Notes: generated by a model from the sequence alone, not told the origin. A stretch of DNA of 5,184 bases from Natrinema soli (GCF_028618695.1 NZ_JAQIVI010000158.1:1-5184), one strand, 5' to 3'; positions 1-4,688 are shown, counted from the stretch's first letter. Program-made: numbers and translations.

Positions 1-97
1 CGCACTCGGGCTCGGTGCGAGCATTCGCGTCCTGTTCGGCGGCGTCGGGACGGCGCGACCGGACGACCGAACCGTTCCGCCCGCGAACAAGATCTGA
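1..97 (+). CDS. C-terminal fragment of an unidentified protein (5' end outside window)
   Basis: An open frame enters from the left edge (codons start at base 2) and ends at TGA 95-97, giving the last 31 residues, which start ALGLGASIRVLFGG and finish PPANKI. Almost every codon ends in G or C, as in the neighbouring real genes, which is the main reason to call it coding. The hydrophobic, glycine-rich start followed by a charged tail would fit the end of a last membrane helix plus a short cytoplasmic tail, but this is inference from a short piece. No family is recognisable. It converges on rpl11 across a 267-bp gap. It could also be the tail of a soluble protein. Confidence 0.5.
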   Translation, partial: ALGLGASIRVLFGGVGTARPDDRTVPPANKI

Positions 98-364
98 CGT
101 TCTCGCCCCCTGACGTGCTCGAGTCGGCCGCTAACCCGATCAGTACACGTCTCGAACACCGGTTCCTCGGCCGTCACTGGTCATCCACACGTCGCTGATT
201 CGCTTCGTGACGACCGCACTCAGCACTCGAGATGCGACCGGCTCGGACGTCACTACTGACAGTCGCGAAAACGAAGACGCGATTTCCGTTCGTGGATTAC
301 GCTTCCGCGCCGTCCACGAGAACAACGAAGCGCTCACTCCGCTCGCGCTTCGAGCGCGTGCCGA
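98..364. other. intergenic region between convergent genes, with inverted repeats
   Basis: No believable gene is present; open frames here have poor codon usage and no family resemblance. It holds several short inverted repeats. GTCA 249-252 pairs with TGAC 257-260. TCGCG 263-267 pairs with CGCGA 278-282. On the - strand, a 6-bp stem with one mismatch (212-207 with 195-190) encloses an 11-nt loop GAAGCGAATCA. The strong hairpin at 326-352 is listed separately. The segment probably holds the 3' ends of both flanking transcripts. Confidence 0.6.
326..352 (-). terminator. stem-loop just past rpl11, candidate terminator or 3' processing element
   Basis: Read on the - strand, CGAAGCGC (352-345) and GCGCTTCG (333-326) form a perfect 8-bp stem around the 11-nt loop GAGCGGAGTGA. 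The hairpin starts 12 bases after the rpl11 stop and is followed by the T-rich stretch TTGTT, which fits an archaeal 3' end. A competing hairpin, CGCGCT 344-349 with AGCGCG 353-358 and loop TCG, overlaps it, so the two folds exclude each other. The same stem-loop design recurs at 1509-1535 on the + strand. Termination itself is inferred. Confidence 0.45.
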
Positions 365-853
365 CTACGCTGCCGCTTCGTCGGCAAGCACGTCGTCGTA
401 CTCGCCGTTGTCGACGAGTTCCTTGAACTCGCGGGCGTCGTTGCCCTCGATAGTGACGCCCATCGACGCGCAGGTGCCGACGACTTCCTTCGCGGCGTTG
501 ATCGTGTCGTAGGCGAGCAGGTCGGGGTGTTTCTGCTCGGCGATCGTCTTGACCTGTTCGACGGAGAGGTCCGCGACGAAATCCTTCTGGGGCTCGCCGC
601 TACCGGTCTCGAAACCGGCCTCGTCCTTGACGAGCGCCGCCGTCGGCGGGACGCCGACGTCGATCTCGAAGGAGCCGTCATCGTCGTAGTCGACGGTGAC
701 GGGGACTTCGGTGCCATCGAACGCTTCGGTCTGATCGTTGATTTCCTGTACGACGGCCTGCACGTCGACGGGGGTCGGTCCGAGCTCGGGACCGAGCGGC
801 GGGCCAGGGTTGGCCTGACCGCCCGGAACGAGCACTTCGATGGTTCCAGCCAT
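365..853 (-). CDS. rpl11: 50S ribosomal protein L11
   Basis: Encodes 162 residues of ribosomal protein uL11, which binds the GTPase-associated region of 23S rRNA and forms the base of the stalk that recruits translation factors. The start MAGTIEVLVPGGQANPG and the run GPPLGPELGPTPVDVQ (about 17-32) are the family N-terminal domain. VGVPPTAALVKDEAG (about 67-80) covers the linker with its paired prolines. ADLSVEQVKTIAEQKHPDLL through AAKEVVGTCASMGVTIEG is the C-terminal rRNA-binding domain, followed by an acidic tail typical of halophiles. ATG at 853 was chosen over an in-frame GTG at 862 because homologues begin MAGTIEV and a TATA box lies 24-29 bases upstream of it. No L1 gene follows in the same direction within the window. 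Length matches the archaeal family. Confidence 0.97.
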   Translation of the reverse strand: MAGTIEVLVPGGQANPGPPLGPELGPTPVDVQAVVQEINDQTEAFDGTEVPVTVDYDDDGSFEIDVGVPPTAALVKDEAGFETGSGEPQKDFVADLSVEQVKTIAEQKHPDLLAYDTINAAKEVVGTCASMGVTIEGNDAREFKELVDNGEYDDVLADEAAA

Positions 854-876
854 ACCCGTCACAACCCGTGCGCGAG

Positions 877-888
877 TTTTAAGGGTTG
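877..888 (-). promoter_or_regulatory. rpl11 core promoter (TATA box with BRE)
   Basis: On the - strand, CAACCC followed directly by TTAAAA lies 24-29 bases before the rpl11 ATG, in an otherwise GC-rich stretch. The spacing fits a haloarchaeal TATA box giving a leaderless or nearly leaderless mRNA. CAACCC occupies the BRE position but is not a strong match to the purine-rich consensus. Confidence 0.6.
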
Positions 889-1012
889 CTAATTCGGGTA
901 GTCATCGCCTGTGAGCGACTGCCGTGCGACCGATCGACTGGATCCCGGCGATTCCGACGCGTTCGACACGTCGTGCCAACGCCCATGGTCGAGGACCGCG
1001 TAGCGACCCACC

Positions 1013-1435
1013 ATGACTCGAGTCAGGACCACGCGAACGCCCGACGGCCGTCGCCTCGAGGTTTCGAACGTCATGCCCGTCCCTGCGACCGACGCCTGGG
1101 AGGTCCTCGTCGACACGATGCAGTGGCCGGAGTGGTCCCCGATCGTCCGCGGCATCGAGTCGACCGATCGTCGGGTTCGATCCGGAACGACCGGACGGGT
1201 CAGAGTACCCGGCGTCTGGGTCCCCTTCCGGATCACGGAGTGTACGGAGCGACGGTGGGCCTGGCGCGTGACCGGAATTCCGGCCGCCGGCCACCGCGTC
1301 GACGACCTCGGCGACGACCGCTGTCGGATCGCGTTCGAACTCCCGATCCACCACGCGGGATCAGCGCCGGTCAGTCTGCGAGCGCTCGAGAATATCGAAA
1401 CGCTGCTCGAGGACGAAGCGGCGACCGTTCGATAG
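1013..1435 (+). CDS. SRPBCC-fold (polyketide cyclase/START-like) small protein
   Basis: Encodes 140 residues that read as a single SRPBCC helix-grip domain. LEVSNVMPVPATDAWEVLVD (15-34) matches the first strand and helix, with the frequent WPEWSPIVRGIES motif at 38-50. Alternating polar and hydrophobic strands follow (GTTGRVRVPGVWVPFRITEC). A segment with RRWAWRVTGIPAAGHRV (80-96) follows, then a C-terminal helix (SLRALENIETLLEDEA) that would cover the cavity. Members bind hydrophobic ligands, and many are uncharacterised; no ligand or catalytic residue can be assigned here. It is close to other short haloarchaeal SRPBCC proteins in length. There is no clear TATA box within 50 bases of the ATG, and an out-of-frame ATG at 985 is unlikely to be used. 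The hairpin array begins about 60 bases after the stop. Confidence 0.85.
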   Translation: MTRVRTTRTPDGRRLEVSNVMPVPATDAWEVLVDTMQWPEWSPIVRGIESTDRRVRSGTTGRVRVPGVWVPFRITECTERRWAWRVTGIPAAGHRVDDLGDDRCRIAFELPIHHAGSAPVSLRALENIETLLEDEAATVR

Positions 1436-1508
1436 CGGGAAGCAGCGTCTCGCTCCAGACCGACCATTCGGCGTGCGGTGGCGCGCGCTGTCGGCCGGCT
1501 GAGCGTCG

Positions 1509-1535
1509 CGAGGCGCGAACACAGTGAGCGCCTCG
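1509..1535 (+). repeat. GTGA-loop hairpin 1
   Basis: CGAGGCGC (1509-1516) pairs perfectly with GCGCCTCG (1528-1535) around the 11-nt loop GAACACAGTGA. It has the same geometry as the hairpin after rpl11 (326-352, opposite strand), with 22 of 27 positions identical and the fourth base pair changed from A-T to G-C on both sides. It starts 73 bases after the SRPBCC stop. Confidence 0.7.
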
Positions 1536-1543
1536 GAAAGCGA

Positions 1544-1564
1544 GCGGTGACCGCAGGGAACCGT
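1544..1564 (+). repeat. GTGA-loop-like hairpin 2 (weak)
   Basis: GCGGT (1544-1548) pairs with ACCGT (1560-1564), with one G-U pair, around the 11-nt loop GACCGCAGGGA. Loop length and most loop positions match the neighbouring elements. A competing, tighter palindrome GCGGT 1544-1548 / ACCGC 1550-1554 shares its left arm. Confidence 0.4.
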
Positions 1565-1607
1565 GAGCACAGCGAAGCCGGCTGACGACGTCGCGCGAGG
1601 TCTTTGC

Positions 1608-1618
1608 GAACAGAGTGA
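1608..1618 (+). repeat. GTGA-loop motif copy with degenerate stem
   Basis: The sequence GAACAGAGTGA matches the shared 11-nt loop consensus at every defined position, but the flanks pair poorly (C1607-G1619, a G-G mismatch, then T1605-A1621 and T1604-A1622). It looks like a decayed copy, or one whose stem is used in another fold. Confidence 0.35.
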
Positions 1619-1628
1619 GGAAGTCGTT

Positions 1629-1649
1629 CGAGACGGCAAAGCCGTCTCG
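1629..1649. repeat. perfect 9-bp hairpin with AAA loop
   Basis: CGAGACGGC (1629-1637) and GCCGTCTCG (1641-1649) form an uninterrupted 9-bp stem with loop AAA. The A/T-rich inverted repeat GAAAAAT 1656-1662 / ATTTTTC 1668-1674 follows seven bases later and ends in a short T-run before the C. Together they could act as a terminator on either strand. Confidence 0.65.
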
Positions 1650-1681
1650 TGATGCGAAAAATATCCGATTTTTCAGCAACT

Positions 1682-1701
1682 CGTCAGAGCTTGCTCTGAC
1701 G
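1682..1701. repeat. 20-bp near-perfect palindrome
   Basis: CGTCAGAGC (1682-1690) and GCTCTGACG (1693-1701) are perfectly complementary across a 2-base TT centre. As RNA the innermost pair would open to give a 4-nt loop. As DNA it could be a protein-binding palindrome. Confidence 0.65.
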
Positions 1702-1736
1702 GTGGATGAGTGAGCGCCCTGCGGCGCGAACGTTAG

Positions 1737-1757
1737 CGCGGGACCTCCGGTCCCGCG
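1737..1757. repeat. perfect 9-bp hairpin with TCC loop
   Basis: CGCGGGACC (1737-1745) pairs with GGTCCCGCG (1749-1757) around TCC. Just before it, GCGCC 1714-1718 / GGCGC 1723-1727 forms a smaller stem with loop CTGC. GCGC 1724-1727 can instead pair with GCGC 1736-1739 across GAACGTTA, so the folds overlap. Confidence 0.65.
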
Positions 1758-1773
1758 AACCATACGAACGGTG

Positions 1774-1809
1774 CGCGGTTCGGAGCGACTGCCGGGAGCG
1801 AGAACCGCG
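1774..1809. repeat. 8-bp stem with 20-nt loop
   Basis: CGCGGTTC (1774-1781) and GAACCGCG (1802-1809) are perfectly complementary. The 20-nt loop between them is longer than in the other elements and ends in GGGAGCGA. Confidence 0.55.
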
Positions 1810-1815
1810 AGGTGA

Positions 1816-1855
1816 ACGGGGAACGAGGTGACCCGTGAACGGGCCTTCGGCCCGT
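1816..1855 (+). repeat. double hairpin with four alternating complementary arms
   Basis: ACGGG (1816-1820) pairs with CCCGT (1832-1836) around the 11-nt loop GAACGAGGTGA, which fits the shared loop type. Two bases later ACGGGCC (1839-1845) pairs with GGCCCGT (1849-1855) around TTC. Because the arms alternate ACGGG, CCCGT, ACGGG, CCCGT, other pairings are also possible. Confidence 0.55.
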
Positions 1856-1860
1856 GAGTA

Positions 1861-1906
1861 GCAATCGGCTGGGGAGGGCGTGGCGATTCCCTGTTGCCAC
1901 GATTGC
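1861..1906. ncRNA. composite stem with G-rich bulge, candidate structured RNA element
   Basis: The outer stem GCAATC (1861-1866) / GATTGC (1901-1906) sits directly on the inner stem GTGGCGA (1880-1886) / TTGCCAC (1894-1900), which has one G-U pair and the loop TTCCCTG. The only unpaired side material is a 13-nt G-rich bulge (1867-1879) on the 5' side. Part of the bulge, GGGGA 1871-1875, could pair with TTCCC 1887-1891 of the loop as a pseudoknot. It closes the hairpin array. It resembles no RNA family I can name, and transcription and strand are unproven. Confidence 0.4.
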
Positions 1907-2011
1907 AGGTCACTTCATCTTACTCAGTCACTAGCAGAACCCATTGTTCCATTCACAACCTGTACGTCGCTGCTGTGCGCGAAGCGGTGGGTTCCCGATG
2001 ACAGCCGACTG
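1907..2011. other. short intergenic stretch, lower GC
   Basis: These bases lie between the hairpin array and the end of the flavin reductase gene. The first 65 or so are clearly richer in A and T than the rest of the window. I see no gene, no strong repeat and no clear terminator. Confidence 0.5.
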
Positions 2012-2641
2012 CTACGGCGGGCGCTCGAGCGAGAATCGATCGGCCGTTCGCGCGTAGCGACTCCCCGCGAGTCGGCCGACGGCGTCGATCTCCCCCACGT
2101 CGATCTTCCCGTCGGTGGTCACCGATTCCTCGAGGTGAACGTGGCGAACCTCGCCGAGGACGAGCGTCGAGCCGCCGACGTCGACGAGGTCGTGGAGGGT
2201 ACACTCGAAGGCGACGTTCGAACCCGCGACGCGCGGTGGATCGACCGCCGTCGAGTCGGCCCGCTCGAGGTCGGCGTGATCGAACTCGCTCTCGCCGGCG
2301 GGCAGCGTGGCGCTGGTTTCGTTCATGGCCGCGGCGAGGTCCTCGGTCACGAGGTTGACCACGAACTCGCCGGTGTCGCGGGCGTTCCGTGGGGTATCCT
2401 TGAGTCCCTCGGCGCTGTCGACCGGTGCGAACAGCAAGACGGGCGGCTCGACCGATGCGACGGTAAAGAAGCTGTACGGCGCGAGGTTGTCGACGCCGTC
2501 CTCGCTCCGGGTGCTGACCCATGCAATGGGGCGCGGGACGACCGCACTCGAGAGGATTCGGTAGAGCGAACCGTCGTTTTCCTCGACGTCGATCTCGAGG
2601 GCCTCGGTTTCATGACCGGCGCTCGACTCGTCGTCCGTCAT
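2012..2641 (-). CDS. flavin reductase family protein (FMN-binding split barrel)
   Basis: Encodes 209 residues of the flavin reductase-like split-barrel family, whose members bind FMN and reduce it with NAD(P)H or use it in partner oxidoreductases. Visible family signatures are SLYRILSSAVVPRPIAWVST (25-44), DNLAPYSFFTVASVEPPVLL (51-70), KDTPRNARDTGEFVVNLVTE (81-100), FECTLHDLVDVGGSTLVLGEV (145-165) and a C-terminal AVGRLAGSRYART. The exact electron partner cannot be told. ATG 2641 was chosen: an in-frame TTG at 2695 would add 18 residues unlike the family start. It is divergent from the HxlR regulator across 132 bp, and the two palindromes in that gap make it a likely target of the regulator. 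The acidic N-terminus fits a halophile. A different flavin-dependent enzyme of the same fold is possible. Confidence 0.88.
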   Translation of the reverse strand: MTDDESSAGHETEALEIDVEENDGSLYRILSSAVVPRPIAWVSTRSEDGVDNLAPYSFFTVASVEPPVLLFAPVDSAEGLKDTPRNARDTGEFVVNLVTEDLAAAMNETSATLPAGESEFDHADLERADSTAVDPPRVAGSNVAFECTLHDLVDVGGSTLVLGEVRHVHLEESVTTDGKIDVGEIDAVGRLAGSRYARTADRFSLERPP

Positions 2642-2700
2642 CACGGCCCCTCCGGCGATCGATCTCCAGTCGGCGTCATAGATGTACGCCCGCAATCTAC

Positions 2701-2728
2701 TAACACGATGTTATCCGGTTCGGAACCG
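2701..2728. promoter_or_regulatory. two adjacent palindromes, candidate HxlR operator
   Basis: TAACA CGA TGTTA (2701-2713) has perfect 5-base arms. Two bases later CGGTTC G GAACCG (2716-2728) has perfect 6-base arms. Both lie in the divergent gap, directly upstream of the regulator's TATA-like box and upstream of the flavin reductase start. HxlR proteins bind DNA as dimers at palindromes, often next to their own gene. A further half-site-like CGGTTCG occurs at 2740-2746. The assignment is inferred. Confidence 0.45.
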
Positions 2729-2740
2729 AACTACTAAAAC
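2726..2740 (+). promoter_or_regulatory. HxlR gene core promoter (BRE and TATA-like box)
   Basis: CCGAAC followed by TACTAAAA (2732-2739) is the only A-rich box upstream of the regulator. It would place the transcript start near 2762, about ten bases before the ATG. A near copy, CTACTAACAC, sits at 2697-2706 against CTACTAAAAC at 2731-2740 (9 of 10 identical); its - strand reading may serve the flavin reductase gene. Confidence 0.5.
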
Positions 2741-2773
2741 GGTTCGCGACGTAGCCGTGACCAGATACCACCG

Positions 2774-3127
2774 ATGTCATCTCCGCAAACGAAATCCCGC
2801 GAGAAACACGACGACGCCTGTCCCGTCATCGCTTCCCTCGAGCAGATCGGCTCCCAGTGGCGGCTGGCGGTGCTCCACGAACTCTTGGACGGCGAACAGC
2901 GCTTCAACGAACTCAAGCGCTCGACCGGGGCGAACGCGCGGACCCTCTCGCGCGTGCTCGACGACCTCGGTGAGATGGGCTTCGTCGAACGGCGTCTCGA
3001 GGAAGACGCCCCCGTCGCCACCTTCTACAGCCTCACCGACAAGGGCGAGTCCCTGGAGCCCGTGTTCGGCGAAATCGAGTGCTGGGCCGGGTCGTGGCTC
3101 GAGGACGGCCAACTCGAGGCGGAGTAA
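2774..3127 (+). CDS. HxlR-family winged helix-turn-helix regulator, possible thiol redox sensor
   Basis: Encodes 117 residues, the usual HxlR length. CPVIASLEQIGSQWRLAVLHEL (16-37) is the family N-terminal helix with the invariant Trp. DGEQRFNELKRSTGANARTLSRVLDDLGEMGFVERR (39-74) is the helix-turn-helix. The wing carries the strand pair around VATFYSLTDKGESLEPV (81-97). Family members bind palindromes as dimers, and several sense redox stress: in Bacillus YodB an N-terminal Cys just before this helix and a late Cys form an intersubunit disulfide. Here Cys16 and Cys103 (IECWAGSW) take comparable places, and they are the only cysteines. Divergent from the flavin reductase and convergent with the transporter gene (44-bp gap). 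The family call is firm; redox sensing is inferred. Confidence 0.92.
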   Translation: MSSPQTKSREKHDDACPVIASLEQIGSQWRLAVLHELLDGEQRFNELKRSTGANARTLSRVLDDLGEMGFVERRLEEDAPVATFYSLTDKGESLEPVFGEIECWAGSWLEDGQLEAE

Positions 3128-3171
3128 ACGAGACCCGCTGGTTTCGAATCCTGATGGGGAGCCCGTTCCGG

Positions 3172-4626
3172 TCAGTACGGGAGCAGGAATAGGACGACCG
3201 CCAGGAACGGAATGAGCGCGAGCAACATCGTGACGGCGTACCCGAACATCTCTCGAGCGCGGATCTCCGTGATCGCGAGCAACGGCAGCGCCCAGAACGG
3301 ATTCAACAGGTTGGTGTGAGCGTCTCCGACCGCGTACGCGATGGTCGCTTGCCCGACCGGGACGCCGACCTCCTGTGCGGCCTCGAGGACGGGCGGCCCG
3401 AGGACGATCCACTCGCCGCCGCCGGAGGGGACGAAGAGATTGACGATCGCAGCCGTGAGCCACGCGACGACCGGGAACGTCTCGGTCGTCGAAATCGCCA
3501 GTAGACCCTCGGCCATCGTTTCCGCCAGTCCCGAGCCGCTCATCATGCCCTGGATGCCCGCGAAGAACGGAAAGAGGAGGATGATCCCCGCGGCGGCGTC
3601 CGCAGCGTCGCCGAACCGATCGCGGTAGACCGCCGGTCGAGTGTAGATCGCGAGACCAGCGAAGAGAAACGCGAAGTTCAGGACGTTGAGATCGAGCGCG
3701 TCGAGCCCTCGGTTCGCGAACTCCCAGACGATCACCGCGACGCCGGTCAGCGCGATGACGCCGCCCAGCAGCCGACTGTTGTCGATTCGCTCGGCCGGGA
3801 CCCGGCCGTCGCCCACGCCCTCGTCCGCGGCCGGTTCGGTTACGGACTCGTCCACCGCGGTATCGTCGGTACCACCGTCCGCGGCCGATTTGAACAGGTC
3901 GGCTTCGGGAACGTACTCGGTGATCTCCCTCGAGCGTTCCGGAGAGGGCGTCAAGAGGAACAGGACGAGTGCCGCGAAGATGATTGACAGCGCGGTGAGC
4001 GTGAGCGCGTACCCGCTGAAGACCGTCGCGGACGTGCCGACCGGCTCGTCGATGACGCCGAGTTCGATGAATTCGTTGCCCGCCGTCGCGAGCAAGAGGG
4101 GTGCCGAGCCGGATAACCCCCAGTGCCAGGTGAGCCCCAGTCCCATGTAGCCCGCCACGCAGAGCAACGGATAATGGACCGTGATCCCCTCCCGATAGGC
4201 GGCCTTCCCCATCTCTCGAGCGAAAATCGCGCCGACGACGAGACTGAGCCCCCAGTGGATCCAGGCCAGCCCCATCGACACGACACCGACGAGGACGACG
4301 GCCTGTCTGCTACTGTTCGGGATCGCTGCCAGCCGCCGGAGCGCGTCGTTGACTCGCGGGTGATACGCGATCACGAACCCGGTCATGATGATCAATACCA
4401 TCTGCATCGCGAACGTGAGGAACGCCCAGAACCCGTCGTACCAGTGTTGGACCATCTCCGCCGGCCCCTGTCCTTCGACGATCATCCCGACCAGGAACAC
4501 GACGTAAGTCAGAATGATCGCGAAGAGGAACGGGCTCGGCATCCATCGCTCGACGATGTCAGCGATTCGATTTCCGAGCCGTTCGACGACGTTCCCGGTC
4601 GTCGCTGTCCTCTCTGCAGACCCCAT
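3172..4626 (-). CDS. atoE: AtoE-family short-chain fatty acid transporter
   Basis: Encodes 484 residues of the AtoE short-chain fatty acid permease family, integral membrane proteins linked in E. coli to uptake of acetoacetate and other short-chain acids. Family signatures are WMPSPFLFAIILTYVVF (28-44), DGFWAFLTFAMQMVLIIMTG (64-83), HWGLSLVVGAIFAREM (124-139), WHWGLSGSAPLLLATAGN (167-184), ETFPVVAWLTAAIVNLFVPS (382-401) with GGGEWIVLGPP (402-412), and NPFWALPLLAI (442-452). Roughly 11-13 membrane segments can be read. The loop between halves (about 250-276) is long and acidic compared with E. coli AtoE. ATG 4626 was preferred to GTG 4641 because TTAA lies 26-29 bases upstream of it. Divergent from the MFS gene; an inverted repeat covers the start codon. 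The substrate in this organism is inferred from the family. Confidence 0.92.
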   Translation of the reverse strand: MGSAERTATTGNVVERLGNRIADIVERWMPSPFLFAIILTYVVFLVGMIVEGQGPAEMVQHWYDGFWAFLTFAMQMVLIIMTGFVIAYHPRVNDALRRLAAIPNSSRQAVVLVGVVSMGLAWIHWGLSLVVGAIFAREMGKAAYREGITVHYPLLCVAGYMGLGLTWHWGLSGSAPLLLATAGNEFIELGVIDEPVGTSATVFSGYALTLTALSIIFAALVLFLLTPSPERSREITEYVPEADLFKSAADGGTDDTAVDESVTEPAADEGVGDGRVPAERIDNSRLLGGVIALTGVAVIVWEFANRGLDALDLNVLNFAFLFAGLAIYTRPAVYRDRFGDAADAAAGIILLFPFFAGIQGMMSGSGLAETMAEGLLAISTTETFPVVAWLTAAIVNLFVPSGGGEWIVLGPPVLEAAQEVGVPVGQATIAYAVGDAHTNLLNPFWALPLLAITEIRAREMFGYAVTMLLALIPFLAVVLFLLPY

Positions 4627-4646
4627 ATGTGAACCGATCACAAATG
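4624..4646. promoter_or_regulatory. inverted repeat over the atoE start, candidate operator
   Basis: TGTGA (4628-4632) and TCACA (4638-4642) are perfect arms around ACCGA. After one mismatched pair (A4627 with A4643), CAT 4624-4626 and ATG 4644-4646 continue the symmetry, so 8 of 9 positions match. The site runs from the atoE start codon to just before its TATA-like box, where a bound repressor would block transcription. The arms resemble bacterial CRP half-sites but the spacer is 5, not 6, and CRP is not expected in archaea. Confidence 0.5.
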
Positions 4647-4650
4647 CCGT

Positions 4651-4663
4651 GTTAAGCGTTATG
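4651..4663. promoter_or_regulatory. back-to-back TATA-like boxes for atoE and the MFS gene
   Basis: Read on the - strand, CTTAAC (4656-4651) lies 25-30 bases before the atoE ATG. On the + strand, GTTATG (4658-4663) lies 26-31 bases before the MFS ATG at 4689. Both spacings fit leaderless haloarchaeal transcripts. The two boxes are only one base apart, so factor binding at one may exclude the other. Confidence 0.45.
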
Positions 4664-4688
4664 TGCCGCGGCGGAAGAGTACGATCGA

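Larger units (their letters stand above)
1494..1906. repeat. hairpin-rich intergenic array, no believable gene
   Basis: About 410 bases between the SRPBCC gene and the flavin reductase gene hold roughly ten inverted repeats in close succession. Two types alternate: perfect stems with very short loops, and stems closed by an 11-nt loop resembling GARCRNAGTGA. An imperfect direct repeat, starting GCCGGCTGA and ending CGAGG, occurs at 1494-1513 and 1577-1600. Long open frames cross it, for example on the - strand from 1913 to 1371, but they simply translate the stems and resemble no protein family. Possible identities are a structured ncRNA, a 3' regulatory region, or a mosaic of small haloarchaeal repeat elements. 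Orientation is unproven; the loop motif reads on the + strand. Confidence 0.7.

Noticed and set aside
854..862. GTG at 862 as rpl11 start
   Set aside because: It would add three residues not seen in family members; ATG 853 gives the conserved N-terminus and better spacing to the TATA box.
913..1794. Exact 12-mer GAGCGACTGCCG at 913-924 and 1783-1794
   Set aside because: It is short and built of words common in this genome type; its flanks do not match, and the first copy is not in a hairpin. Probably chance.
1494..1906. CRISPR array
   Set aside because: The repeated stems differ from one another in sequence and spacing, and there are no constant repeats with unique spacers or cas genes.
1371..1913. 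180-codon open frame on the - strand across the hairpin array, with a 92-codon frame on the same strand beside it
   Set aside because: The translations are arginine/serine-rich read-through of the inverted repeats and of the antisense SRPBCC gene, with no family resemblance and no promoter. Frames stay open because GC-rich DNA has few stops.
1600..1945. RNase P RNA-like words (GAGGAAGTC near 1618, GCAGAACCC near 1934)
   Set aside because: These resemble single conserved RNase P segments, but the other conserved regions and the overall order are missing, and the distances do not fit. Judged coincidence.
1880..2737. 285-codon open frame on the + strand
   Set aside because: It lies antisense to the whole flavin reductase gene, which has clear family motifs; the + strand frame is a GC-driven shadow.
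3162..3181. CCCGT 3162-3166 / ACGGG 3177-3181 as a bidirectional terminator between the HxlR and atoE genes
   Set aside because: The stem is only 5 bp with a 10-nt loop, it overlaps the atoE stop and last codons, and no T-run follows on either strand.
4123..4632. 169-codon open frame on the + strand
   Set aside because: It is antisense to the AtoE coding region; its Arg/Asp/His-rich translation is typical of shadow frames.
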